From an uncultured Tateyamaria sp. (GTDB lineage: Bacteria; Pseudomonadota; Alphaproteobacteria; Rhodobacterales; Rhodobacteraceae): a stretch of DNA of 64,000 nucleotides. Of the stretch, positions 46,660 through 55,515 are shown piece after piece. Under the pieces are notes generated by a model. That model was not told the DNA's origin and ran no database searches. It saw only the letters and a list, made by a program, of their open reading frames with translations. Position 1 is the stretch's first letter; each line of letters starts with the position of its first letter. A program made the translations under genes and the position numbers. The DNA lies in contig NZ_CANLVZ010000016.1 of NCBI RefSeq assembly GCF_947494755.1, forward strand, positions 1 to 64,000. Direction: 5' to 3'.

Positions 46660-49600
46660 ATGAACGTCTCTCAAGGTCATTTCCGACTGCGTTGCATGCG
46701 CGCGATGTTGCTGAGCACGGTGGTGTTTGTGGCACCAGCGGCCTTTGCGCAGACTGTGACCTGGGATGGCGATACCGACTCGGACTGGAATACGGGCACC
46801 AACTGGGATGGCGATCTGGTTCCGGTGCCGGGCGAGGATGTCCTGATCGATGTCGCGCCGCCAGCCGTGGTGGATGTCGCCGTGCCGACTGTAAACAATG
46901 TGGACGTCAACACCGCTGGTGTGCTGAACGTCGTGACCGGGGGCACGTTGACCGCGACGGGCACCGTCACCATCGGTGCGGGCGGGTCGTTGAGCGTGAG
47001 TGGCGGCGGGCAGATCAGCGGCACGGTCGTGAACTCGGGCGGCACCGTGACCCTCGCGCAGTCCACCCTGTCGGCCTATTCCCAGAGCGCGGCAGGCGGC
47101 TCGACCAGCGTGACCGGCACTGCTGCGATCAACAGTGATGTCACCTTGTCGGCGGGCACGTTCTCGAACACGGGCGCGTTGACCATCACCGGCACGAACA
47201 GCACGCTGGATGTGACGAGCGGTGTCACCAATATGACGTCGAGCGGGACCATCACCGCGAATGTCACCACCGCCGCCACCGCTTCGGATCTGAGCGGAGC
47301 GATCACGGGCACGCTTGGTGTGACCGGCGGGCAGGCCAATGCCACTGCGGCCCTGTCAACGACCGGCCAAATCAGCGTCACCGGCGGAGAGTTCCAGATC
47401 GACAGCGGCGTGACCGTCACGGCGGACACGGGCGGCAACACGGATGATGATTTCGATGTGGGCGCATCGGGCACGCTGGACATCGACGGCACGGCCATCG
47501 GCAACGTCAATTCGGTCGGCGCAGTCCAATTGGGAGGCGCGATCACGGGTACTCTGACTTCGGGCGGGGCAGGTTCGGTCGTGGTGGACGACACCGCCAG
47601 CGTCTCGGGGCTCATCCAGATCGACGATGGTACGATGACCGTCAACGCCGGCCAGACCCTGACCGCGTCAAACGATGTGGACATCGCATCCGCCGGTCAA
47701 CTGACCATCAACGGCACGGGCACGATCACCGGCAATGTCACCAATGCAAGTGCTTTGGCCAATGCCAGTTCGAACGCTGGCACAATCAGCGGCACGCTCA
47801 CCAATACCGGCGGGCAATTCACCAATACCGGGACCATTGATGCACTTGATGTTGATGGCGGCACCGTCATCAATTCGGGCACGGGCGTCGTCACCAACGC
47901 GACCACAATCGACAACGGCACGGTGCAGGTCACCGGAACCGGGGCCGGGGGCTTCAGCGTCGGTTCGACCGTGACGGTCAATGGCGGCGGTACACTGGAC
48001 GTCGATGCGGGCAGCGTCGGCGCCGTCACGAACACCGCTGGCATCGTGACCTTGGGCGGAGGCACAGTTGCCAGCCTGACGCAGAACGGCGCGGGCGTGA
48101 GCACGACGGTCGATGGTAACAGCACCGTGACCGGCGCGACCGACATCGACGTGGGCACATTGACCATCAATGGCGGCCAGACTCTGACCGCGACCGGCGG
48201 TATCGATATCGCCACCGGAGCCACGATAACAGCCACCGGCAACATCACCGGCAACGTGGTGAACAACAGCACTGGCTTGTCGTCGAGCGCAGGCACATTG
48301 AATGGCACGCTGAACAATACCGGCGTCTTCTCGAATTCCGGTTCGGCCGGGGCCACCACGAACTCGGGCACATTGACCAATACCGGCACGCTGGCCTCAC
48401 TGATCAATTCAGCCGGAGAGACCACGAACACCAACATCATCTCGGGGACGGTGTCGGTCACCGGCGGCACGTTCGATCAGAACGGTGGCACCACCGGCGC
48501 GATCACCAACTCGAATGGGGCGGTCGAATTGGGCGGCGGCACCGTCGCCAGCCTGACCCAGAACACCAACGCCTCGACCACCACTGTCGTAGACGCCAGC
48601 ACCACAGTGACCGGCGCGACCGATATCGACGAAGGCACGCTGACCATCAACAGCGGCCAGACCCTGACGGCGACCGGCGGTATCGATATCGCCACCGGAG
48701 CCACGATGACAGCGACCGGCAATATCACCGGCAATGTCGTGAACAACAGTACGGCGCTGTCCACGAACGCGGGCACGCTGAACGGCACGCTGAACAATAC
48801 CGGCGTCTTCTCGAATTCCGGAGCGGCGGGGGCCACGACGAACTCGGGCACGCTGACCAATACCGGCACGCTGGCCTCGCTGACCAACTCGGCAGGCGAA
48901 ACCACGAACACCGGCATCATCTCCGGGACGGTATCAGTCACCGGCGGCACATTCGATCAAAACGGCGGCACCACCGGCGCGATCACCAACTCGAACGGCG
49001 CGGTCGAATTGGGCGGCGGCAGCGTGGCGAGCCTGACGCAGAACGGCGCCGGCGTGAGCGCCACGGTCGATGGCAACACCACAGTGGTTGGTGCGACCGA
49101 CATCGATGTAGGCACGCTAACCGTGAACAGCGGTGTGACTTTGTTGGCGACGGGGAATGTGGACATCGCATCCGCCGGTCAACTGACCATCAACGGCACG
49201 GGCACGATCACCGGCAATGTCACCAATGCAAGTGCTTTGGCCAATGCCAGTTCGAACGCTGGCACAATCAGCGGTACGCTCACCAATACCGGCGGGCAAT
49301 TCACCAATACCGGGACCATTGATGCACTTGATGTTGATGGCGGCACCGTCATCAATTCGGGCACGGGCGTCGTCACCAACGCGACCACAATCGACAACGG
49401 CACCGTGCAGGTCACCGGAACCGGGGCAGGGGGCTTCAGCGTCGGTTCGACCGTGACGGTCAATGGCGGCGGTACACTGGACGTCGATGCGGGCACGGTG
49501 GGCGCTGTCACGAACACCGCAGGCATCGTGACCTTGGGCGGAGGCACAGTTGCCAGCCTGACGCAGAACGGCACGGGCGTGAGCACGACGGTAGACGGTA

Positions 49601-52600
49601 GCAGCACCGTGACCGGTGCCACCGACATTGATGTGGGCACGCTGACCATCAATGGCGGCCAGACCCTGACGGCGACCGGCGGTATCGATATCGCCACCGG
49701 AGCCACGATGACAGCGACCGGCAACATCACCGGCAATGTCGTGAACAACAGTACGGCGCTGTCCACGAACGCGGGCACGCTGAACGGCACGCTGAACAAT
49801 ACCGGTCAGTTCACCAACACGGGCTCCGCAGGCGCGACGACAAACACCGGTACGTTCTCGAACTCGGGCACCATCGCGAGCCTGACCAACAATGGCGGCA
49901 CCGCCACCAATACCGGCACCATCACCACCACCGTCACCCAGTCCGCAGGCACCATCAACATGAATGCCGGGTCGGTGGGCGGCCTGACCGATATCAACGG
50001 GGGCACGTTCAACTTCAACGGTGGCACGCTTGCCAATGTCGAGAACGCGGGCACCTTTGCCATTGACGAGAGCGAGACCATCGGCGGCAGCTTCACCAAC
50101 CAAAACGGTGGGACGCTGGATGTGACCGGCCTGACCGGGCCGGGGACATTGACCACCAGTGGCTTTAGCACGGACGGCGATATCGACACAGATGGTACGA
50201 ATGCCCTCACCATCTCCTCCGCGACCATCACGATTGAGGATGACGCCACCTTTGACGGCACCAATGATCTGGATGGCAATGTGCTGTTTTCCGGCAATGT
50301 CAGCAACAATGCGGATCTGGATACAATTGCCACCCAGACCGTGACGGGTGCCTTTACCAACAACAATCAGCTTGATGTCGACACCGGCACTTTCACCGTG
50401 ACCGGTGCCACCACCAACGCCAATGGTGGCACGCTGACTGTCGCTTCGGGCGCGACCTTGCAGGCGGGTGCGACGGGTACTGGCACGGTCACCAACCAGG
50501 ATGGCGGTACCCTGGCTGTCACCGGCACCCTTGATGGCAATCTGACCAACCAGGCCGATGGCCCGGAAGGCGTGACCCTGACCGGCACGGGCGCCGGCAC
50601 CACCACCGGGATCGTGACCGGAACGCTAACCAACGCAGGCAACCTTGATATCAACGGTGGGCGTGCTGCCACGCTGATCAACAATGCCGGGGGCGACACC
50701 GATTTCACCGGCGATGGCACTATCGACAATGGCCTGACCGTGAATGGCGGTACGGTCGATGTGAACACGGGCACCCTGACCGTGACTGCAGGCGGGACAC
50801 AGATCAACGGCGGCACCCTGTCGATCCAGTCTGCGGGCGCGCTGGCCTCGACCGTGACCAATGCGGGCGGCACCCTGAACGTGTTCGGCACCGCCAATGA
50901 TGCTGTCACCAACACAAGCGGTACGGCCAACGTCACCGGCACTGTGGCAGGTCTGTTCACCAACACCGGCACGCTGAATTTTTCGGGCGGGACCATCGAC
51001 ACGCTGGACGCCAACGCGGGTGGGATCGTCAACAGCGCCGGCAACACCACGGTGACGAATGCCATCACGAACGCGGGCCGTTTCGGGATCTCGGGCGGGA
51101 CCTTGAACAACGCCCCCACCAACGATTTCACCAACGAGAGTGGCGGGTCGTTGACCATCGCCTCGTCCGGGACGTTGGTGAGCGATCTGACCAATAGCGC
51201 GGGCGGCACTGTCAGCCTGCTTGGCCAGGTGACCGGCAATGTCGTCAACAACGGCACGTTGACCGCGACCGGCACTGGCGGCACCATCGCCGGCAACCTG
51301 TCCGGTTCGGGCGGCACCATTGATCTGAGCGATGACGACCCGACCACGCAGCTGAACGTGTCGGGCAATGCGAATATCAACGGCACTGTGGTGCTGGATG
51401 CGGATGTCACCACCGGGTCCACCGCTGGCGATACGATCGCTGTTGCCGGCGCGCTGAGCGGTACGGCTGCGCTGCGGTTCAACTCCATCGGTGAGGCGGG
51501 CAATATCGGCAATATCGATCTGTTCACCTATGGCACCACGAACGCGCTGAGCTTCAGCAGCGTCTCCGGACTGCCTGAAACAGCGGCCTTTGAGTACTTC
51601 GTGACCGACACCGGGGCCGGCGCGATTCAATTACAAAGCCGGGTGAACACAGGGATTGCGAACCTTGCGGTGACGGTCGGCCTGACCCAGACCCTGGTCG
51701 ATGCGATCATCAACCGACCCACGAGCCCCTTTGTCAGCGATATTGCGGGCGACAAGGAGACGGACCCTTGCGGTCCGGGTGTCTGGTCGCGCCTGACGGG
51801 CGGGAACGCGGATGCCGAAGGGTCCTTTGTCGATGAAACGACAGGTGCAAGTGGTACATCGCCGGTTGAGCTGAACTATGGCGGTTTGCAGGTGGGTGGC
51901 GATTTCGCCTGCTTCGGCGGTGCCTATGGCGGTTGGGATCTGGCCTTTGGCGGGTTGCTGGGCGTGAACCAGGGCACCACGGTCAACAACGTCTTTGATG
52001 TTGACCTGAACACCGGCCTGCCCACCAGCACCCTGCTGAGCGTCACCGAAACAGACATCCTGCAACGCTATGCAGGCGTTTATGCGACGGCCGCGCGGGG
52101 CCGGTTCTTTGCCGATCTGCAATACCGCTATGAGCTGACCGATTTCACCTCAACCAACACGGCTGTGGCGGCCGGGGCGGGCTTTGATTTGAACGACGAG
52201 GAATACGAAAACCGGGGCCACACCCTGTCGGGCGCATTGGGCTATTCCTGGCCCGTGGGCAACACGCCGGGGCTGACCTTTGTGTCCTCGGCGGGCTTTT
52301 CCTTTACCAACAACGAGACGGACACAATCAACCTGGGCAGCACGGGCGATCTGACCGTCGATGACAGCAAAAGCCGGATCGGCTTTGCCAGCGCCACCCT
52401 TGCCAAGTCGCGGGTCCTGCCCGACGAGATCAGCGTGTTGAGCTATTTCGGGACGGCCACATTCTACAACGACTTTGCCGACGACCGGGAGGCACAGTTC
52501 GTGTCCGCAGCGGGCGCGGTGCGGGACCTCACGATTGCGAATGTGGGGCAGTACACGGAAGTCAGCGCAGGGATCAACTATGTCCGCCTGCTCGAACCGA

Positions 52601-52710
52601 GCAAGGCCGCCGGATCACGGCAACTGAACGCCGCCCTGCGGGTGGATGCGCGGTTCGGAGACGATATCGACAGCCTCGGGATTACGGGGCAAATCCGGTT
52701 CCAGTTTTAG
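46660..52710 (+). CDS. Giant repeat-rich autotransporter adhesin
   Basis: A 2016-residue type V secreted surface protein. The signal peptide (about 1-30, ending APAAFA) is followed by about 1650 residues of Gly/Thr/Asn/Ser-rich beta-strand repeats (VNNSTALSTNAGTLNGTLNN and variants) that should fold as a long beta helix. A C-terminal beta-barrel begins around residue 1700 (DPCGPGVWSRLTGG) and ends with the phenylalanine typical of outer-membrane proteins (IRFQF). Almost no cysteine occurs in the passenger. Large internal duplications are visible at DNA level. Adhesion or biofilm formation is likely but inferred. Confidence 0.88.
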   Translation: MNVSQGHFRLRCMRAMLLSTVVFVAPAAFAQTVTWDGDTDSDWNTGTNWDGDLVPVPGEDVLIDVAPPAVVDVAVPTVNNVDVNTAGVLNVVTGGTLTATGTVTIGAGGSLSVSGGGQISGTVVNSGGTVTLAQSTLSAYSQSAAGGSTSVTGTAAINSDVTLSAGTFSNTGALTITGTNSTLDVTSGVTNMTSSGTITANVTTAATASDLSGAITGTLGVTGGQANATAALSTTGQISVTGGEFQIDSGVTVTADTGGNTDDDFDVGASGTLDIDGTAIGNVNSVGAVQLGGAITGTLTSGGAGSVVVDDTASVSGLIQIDDGTMTVNAGQTLTASNDVDIASAGQLTINGTGTITGNVTNASALANASSNAGTISGTLTNTGGQFTNTGTIDALDVDGGTVINSGTGVVTNATTIDNGTVQVTGTGAGGFSVGSTVTVNGGGTLDVDAGSVGAVTNTAGIVTLGGGTVASLTQNGAGVSTTVDGNSTVTGATDIDVGTLTINGGQTLTATGGIDIATGATITATGNITGNVVNNSTGLSSSAGTLNGTLNNTGVFSNSGSAGATTNSGTLTNTGTLASLINSAGETTNTNIISGTVSVTGGTFDQNGGTTGAITNSNGAVELGGGTVASLTQNTNASTTTVVDASTTVTGATDIDEGTLTINSGQTLTATGGIDIATGATMTATGNITGNVVNNSTALSTNAGTLNGTLNNTGVFSNSGAAGATTNSGTLTNTGTLASLTNSAGETTNTGIISGTVSVTGGTFDQNGGTTGAITNSNGAVELGGGSVASLTQNGAGVSATVDGNTTVVGATDIDVGTLTVNSGVTLLATGNVDIASAGQLTINGTGTITGNVTNASALANASSNAGTISGTLTNTGGQFTNTGTIDALDVDGGTVINSGTGVVTNATTIDNGTVQVTGTGAGGFSVGSTVTVNGGGTLDVDAGTVGAVTNTAGIVTLGGGTVASLTQNGTGVSTTVDGSSTVTGATDIDVGTLTINGGQTLTATGGIDIATGATMTATGNITGNVVNNSTALSTNAGTLNGTLNNTGQFTNTGSAGATTNTGTFSNSGTIASLTNNGGTATNTGTITTTVTQSAGTINMNAGSVGGLTDINGGTFNFNGGTLANVENAGTFAIDESETIGGSFTNQNGGTLDVTGLTGPGTLTTSGFSTDGDIDTDGTNALTISSATITIEDDATFDGTNDLDGNVLFSGNVSNNADLDTIATQTVTGAFTNNNQLDVDTGTFTVTGATTNANGGTLTVASGATLQAGATGTGTVTNQDGGTLAVTGTLDGNLTNQADGPEGVTLTGTGAGTTTGIVTGTLTNAGNLDINGGRAATLINNAGGDTDFTGDGTIDNGLTVNGGTVDVNTGTLTVTAGGTQINGGTLSIQSAGALASTVTNAGGTLNVFGTANDAVTNTSGTANVTGTVAGLFTNTGTLNFSGGTIDTLDANAGGIVNSAGNTTVTNAITNAGRFGISGGTLNNAPTNDFTNESGGSLTIASSGTLVSDLTNSAGGTVSLLGQVTGNVVNNGTLTATGTGGTIAGNLSGSGGTIDLSDDDPTTQLNVSGNANINGTVVLDADVTTGSTAGDTIAVAGALSGTAALRFNSIGEAGNIGNIDLFTYGTTNALSFSSVSGLPETAAFEYFVTDTGAGAIQLQSRVNTGIANLAVTVGLTQTLVDAIINRPTSPFVSDIAGDKETDPCGPGVWSRLTGGNADAEGSFVDETTGASGTSPVELNYGGLQVGGDFACFGGAYGGWDLAFGGLLGVNQGTTVNNVFDVDLNTGLPTSTLLSVTETDILQRYAGVYATAARGRFFADLQYRYELTDFTSTNTAVAAGAGFDLNDEEYENRGHTLSGALGYSWPVGNTPGLTFVSSAGFSFTNNETDTINLGSTGDLTVDDSKSRIGFASATLAKSRVLPDEISVLSYFGTATFYNDFADDREAQFVSAAGAVRDLTIANVGQYTEVSAGINYVRLLEPSKAAGSRQLNAALRVDARFGDDIDSLGITGQIRFQF
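47675..48321 (+). repeat. Long direct repeat, copy 1, in autotransporter gene
   Basis: About 650 bases nearly identical to 49157-49803, offset exactly 1482 bases (494 codons). Only scattered, mostly silent changes separate the copies in the first 400 bases. This points to a recent in-frame duplication or gene conversion. Confidence 0.85.
48061..49017 (+). repeat. Tandem repeat of about 480 bases in autotransporter gene
   Basis: Two units, 48061-48537 (477 bases) and 48538-49017 (480 bases), with a third partial unit from 49018. Each encodes the same order of beta-strand blocks, beginning GGGTVASLTQN and including TATGGIDIATGAT and TSNSGTLTNTGTLASL-like blocks. All units stay in frame. Confidence 0.75.
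49157..49803 (+). repeat. Long direct repeat, copy 2, in autotransporter gene
   Basis: Second copy of the repeat at 47675-48321. Recombination between the two would delete or add 494 residues without changing frame, so length variants of the adhesin are expected in a population or in an assembly. Confidence 0.85.
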
Positions 52711-52889
52711 GGTTGAGTGGTTTGAGTTTGGGTGTTGGGACGGGGTGGACTGTCGTCATTTTCGCGTTGATGACGAACGTGAGCGGTGCGTAGAAAGCTG
52801 ACTTTGCAAAGTCTGGTGGATGGCTTGAGGCAAAGCGCACCGGGTTCATGAACCACAGCCAAGGCATTATCGTCTGACTTAGCAGGTTC

Positions 52890-52915
52890 GGTGCACATAT
52901 CATGATATGTGCACC
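52890..52915. terminator. Perfect 26-bp palindrome between convergent genes
   Basis: GGTGCACATATCA followed directly by its exact reverse complement, eight bases after which the stop codon of the minus-strand membrane gene begins. It lies between the convergent autotransporter and low-GC cassette, so a bidirectional terminator is the simple reading. Neither side has a T run. A protein-binding site or a cassette boundary are alternatives. Confidence 0.5.
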
Positions 52916-52922
52916 AATACCG

Positions 52923-53534
52923 CTACGTGCCGCCTTCGGTGTTTAGCTTGCGTTCGAAGTAAAAGCTGACCCTACCAACCGTTCGCGCAAAAGATGTCAG
53001 GCTTTCAAGCAAGGTGGCGTACAGCATGAATTCTAGCGCGGGCTTGAGCCAATCGATTACCGTCGCAAAAAATGAACGCCAACTTGCCTCAGTCCAAAAT
53101 GTAAGAACGCTCCGCTTCTTGATCCACTCTACTAGCGCGTCGACATCTATGCTGGGTAGCAGCAGCAGCAACGACAATAGCACTGAAACCAGCGCAATCA
53201 CGTTGAAGTAGGACACGTTGTAGAAGAGTTCTCTAGCCAACTTCGCAAGCTTCTCTTTCTTCAACCCTGCTTCAATCGATCCGTTATCTGCAATCGTGGG
53301 CAATGACCCGGAAAGCAGAAAAAACATAACGCTAAAACTGAAACCAATGAGTATGGACTGAACGGTCAGCAGAGCGCCCAACATCTCTGACGGAACAGTT
53401 TCGCAGATCAACACAAGACCAATGGATCCAAAAGCCACCAGTACGTAACGCAACCATACGGGTTTCTGGTCACCCGTGTCATAGTCGTAGTAAGTCGCGT
53501 TGTGATTTCTGATTATGTCCCGAAAGTTAGACAT
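52923..53534 (-). CDS. Membrane protein of a low-GC two-gene cassette
   Basis: A 203-residue membrane protein; family not recognised. After a short polar N terminus (MSNFRDIIRNHNATYYDYD) come hydrophobic segments at about 31-50, 55-78, 115-135 and a weaker one near 165-185. ATG 53534 overlaps the upstream gene by eight bases with GGAAAAGAGG in front of it, so the two are translated together. The base composition, about half GC, is clearly below the flanks. Soluble partner plus membrane protein is a layout shared by anti-phage effectors and by toxin-immunity pairs. Confidence 0.72.
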   Translation of the reverse strand: MSNFRDIIRNHNATYYDYDTGDQKPVWLRYVLVAFGSIGLVLICETVPSEMLGALLTVQSILIGFSFSVMFFLLSGSLPTIADNGSIEAGLKKEKLAKLARELFYNVSYFNVIALVSVLLSLLLLLPSIDVDALVEWIKKRSVLTFWTEASWRSFFATVIDWLKPALEFMLYATLLESLTSFARTVGRVSFYFERKLNTEGGT

Positions 53535-54462
53535 CCTCTTTTCCAGCAACGATGTCGTTCTTCAAAACGTCGAACATGGCGGTGCGAGTTTGGTCATAAT
53601 CTGGGTGACCATCGTACTTGATTTCGACGTCGAGATAAAATCTGGACGCAAAGTCGCGACCACCGAGGACGTAGATCACACGGTCTCTGCCGTTGACGGA
53701 TGCGATCACGGTGCAGTTCTCGATCTCTTCGTCCTTTACGTCGATGAGGGATTTTTTCAGCATCTCCGCAATCGCCTGCTTTCGCTTCTCGACTGGGCTC
53801 TTTAGCAAGGGAAACAGGCTTTTCTTGACCTCAGTCTCAAAACCATCTTCCGCCGTTCGCTTCTTAACAGCTACCATACTCCCGCTTGAGAACAGGTTAT
53901 CGGAGGTGATTTTCTTACCTGTTGAGGACATGGAAACTTTGACTTCCTTCGCAACCGCCTTGTTCAAGTCGATGGCATCTTGGCGGAACGAATGGAAATC
54001 GAGTTGTGCTGACTTTTCCATGTAGCTTTTGATAGTACGGCTCAAGCTCGTGTATCCGCCGTAGCCTCCGAGGTACTGGCTGGCGACATAGATTCGACCG
54101 CTGTCTGATAGGTAAAGCAAGAAATGGAAGCGGCGCTGATTGATGCTGTCCGCCGAGATAGCCCCCTTCTCGGAGTTTTTGTACGAATGCCCCCAATATG
54201 CATTTTCATAGACTCCAAATAGGCATCTGCCGTTTACTTTTTGAACCTTGCTGAACGGCACGACCCGACCAAACTTGACCGCATTGAACTGCTCTGCGTC
54301 ATTTAGGTCAGGTAGCACCTGTTTTTCGATCTTGGTGCATAGCTCATCAAATTCATCCTGCGTGATCGGGACTGCCTTTGGTTCCTGATCTTTGGCTTTT
54401 ATCTCTCGCTGCAAATAGTGGAAGCTTGCTGTAACAACTTCATTTTTTTTTTGCTTTGGCAA
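53527..54462 (-). CDS. Soluble protein of a low-GC two-gene cassette
   Basis: A 311-residue cytoplasmic-type protein, not recognised. It starts at a TTG (54462, GAGAG upstream) and runs at once into ten A residues in the coding strand (54443-54452), encoding the Lys-Lys-Asn of MPKQKKNEVV. Mid-protein shows VYENAYWGHSYKN, FLLYLSDSGRIYVASQYLGGYGGYTS and SLFPLLKSPVEKRK, a mixed alpha/beta pattern. Lower GC and more Lys/Asp than neighbours suggest recent transfer. It overlaps the membrane gene that follows. Confidence 0.7.
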   Translation of the reverse strand: MPKQKKNEVVTASFHYLQREIKAKDQEPKAVPITQDEFDELCTKIEKQVLPDLNDAEQFNAVKFGRVVPFSKVQKVNGRCLFGVYENAYWGHSYKNSEKGAISADSINQRRFHFLLYLSDSGRIYVASQYLGGYGGYTSLSRTIKSYMEKSAQLDFHSFRQDAIDLNKAVAKEVKVSMSSTGKKITSDNLFSSGSMVAVKKRTAEDGFETEVKKSLFPLLKSPVEKRKQAIAEMLKKSLIDVKDEEIENCTVIASVNGRDRVIYVLGGRDFASRFYLDVEIKYDGHPDYDQTRTAMFDVLKNDIVAGKEDV

Positions 54463-54764
54463 CGGTTCTCTCGCTCAAATTCCATCTTGGAAACGTTGTC
54501 ACAAATCTGGTCAGAGTTGAAGTGTGGTGTTCAAACTCTGCCTTTTGAAGGGATAATGAATAGCTACCCAAAGCGCATAAGACCCTTGTATGTGATGGTT
54601 CGAGGGCTTCGGCAAAGTCCACTTCGGGCTGAGACCGGTTATTCTCAACGTCTAATGTTCTCCCCCCGAGGACTAACGCTACCGCTGATTGGACATCACC
54701 GTACCCGTCCCATCTACCCCAATGCTGACCCACACCCTGCGCCCTATCTCTGCCCCGCGCCGCT
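54463..54764. other. Right flank of low-GC cassette
   Basis: About 300 bases between the cassette and the YrbL-like gene. Composition rises from AT-rich on the left to GC-rich on the right, so the transfer boundary probably lies near 54650-54700. It must hold the cassette promoter. No tRNA, direct repeat or gene was found. Confidence 0.4.
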
Positions 54765-55409
54765 TTACGCCTTGGACCCCCGTCCCAACGCCCCTTCCGC
54801 GCGCCCCACGAACAGGCGGCGCAAGTCCTCGAGCCTCCGTGTGTTCAGCCGTTTGGACCATTTGCGCAGCGGTATGCTCTGTTTGCATCCAAAGCTGTCG
54901 ATCCAGACAAAGCGCCCATGGCCCGGCCCTTCCGTCTGGAAAATGATGTTTTTGAGGTTCTTGTTGCTGACCACCACATGGTGCGCGATCAGCGTGTCGA
55001 AGAATGTGTGAAGCGCGGTCACGTGCCAGGCTTCGAGCCGCCCGCTGTCCATCAACTCTTTGAGCGAGGGGGGCAGGCTGCCGTCGGGGTCCGAGATGCG
55101 TTCATAGACCAGCCCCAAACCCAGGTCGGACTGCACCGTTCCGTGCACCGCGCTGATCGGCAGCCGCGCATCCGGGTCCTGGTGTTCCGCCTTGAGTTCC
55201 AGATAGGCGACGAATTCGCGCAGGAACCCCTTGTACATGGTCGCGCGGCGCAGGCGGCGCGTCAGCCAGCCAGCGTCCGGCAGGTGCCCGTCGGCATCGA
55301 ACGTGCCGGGTTGGGGCACCTTGACCAGCAGCGTCGGGTCGTCGGGATGCGCGTAGACGTGTTGCCGCTCACCCTTGGCAATGACGGGCTTGTCGCTGAG
55401 CTTGAGCAT
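54765..55409 (-). CDS. YrbL family protein (kinase-like fold)
   Basis: A 214-residue protein of the PhoP-regulatory-network YrbL group, which has a protein-kinase-like fold. It begins MLKLSDKPVIAKGERQHVYAHP, with LLVKVPQPGT (the lysine strand), LREFVAYLEL, HHVVVSNKNLKNIIF (catalytic-loop-like) and FVWIDSFG in the DFG position. ATG 55409 removes an unlikely 86-residue extension. It lies about 100 bases downstream of tagH on the same strand. A role in T6SS signalling is only suggested by position. Confidence 0.8.
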   Translation of the reverse strand: MLKLSDKPVIAKGERQHVYAHPDDPTLLVKVPQPGTFDADGHLPDAGWLTRRLRRATMYKGFLREFVAYLELKAEHQDPDARLPISAVHGTVQSDLGLGLVYERISDPDGSLPPSLKELMDSGRLEAWHVTALHTFFDTLIAHHVVVSNKNLKNIIFQTEGPGHGRFVWIDSFGCKQSIPLRKWSKRLNTRRLEDLRRLFVGRAEGALGRGSKA

Positions 55410-55515
55410 GTCTTGGTCGGCGCCTTCTTGTTTCGGACAGCTGTTTTGCCTTGGGGTTTGTCGGTGTTTGACGGGGAGATCAAGCGTGCGTCCCGTGGGC
55501 TGTGATCGCGTGCCG

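Noticed and set aside
47675-49803. Regular repeats considered as a CRISPR array
   Set aside because: Repeats are hundreds of bases, coding and in frame, with no short repeat-spacer pattern and no cas genes.
47076-51630. Long proline- and valine-rich frames on the minus strand opposite the autotransporter
   Set aside because: They mirror the Thr/Gly/Asn repeat codons of the plus-strand gene, repeat with the same period and have no start signals.
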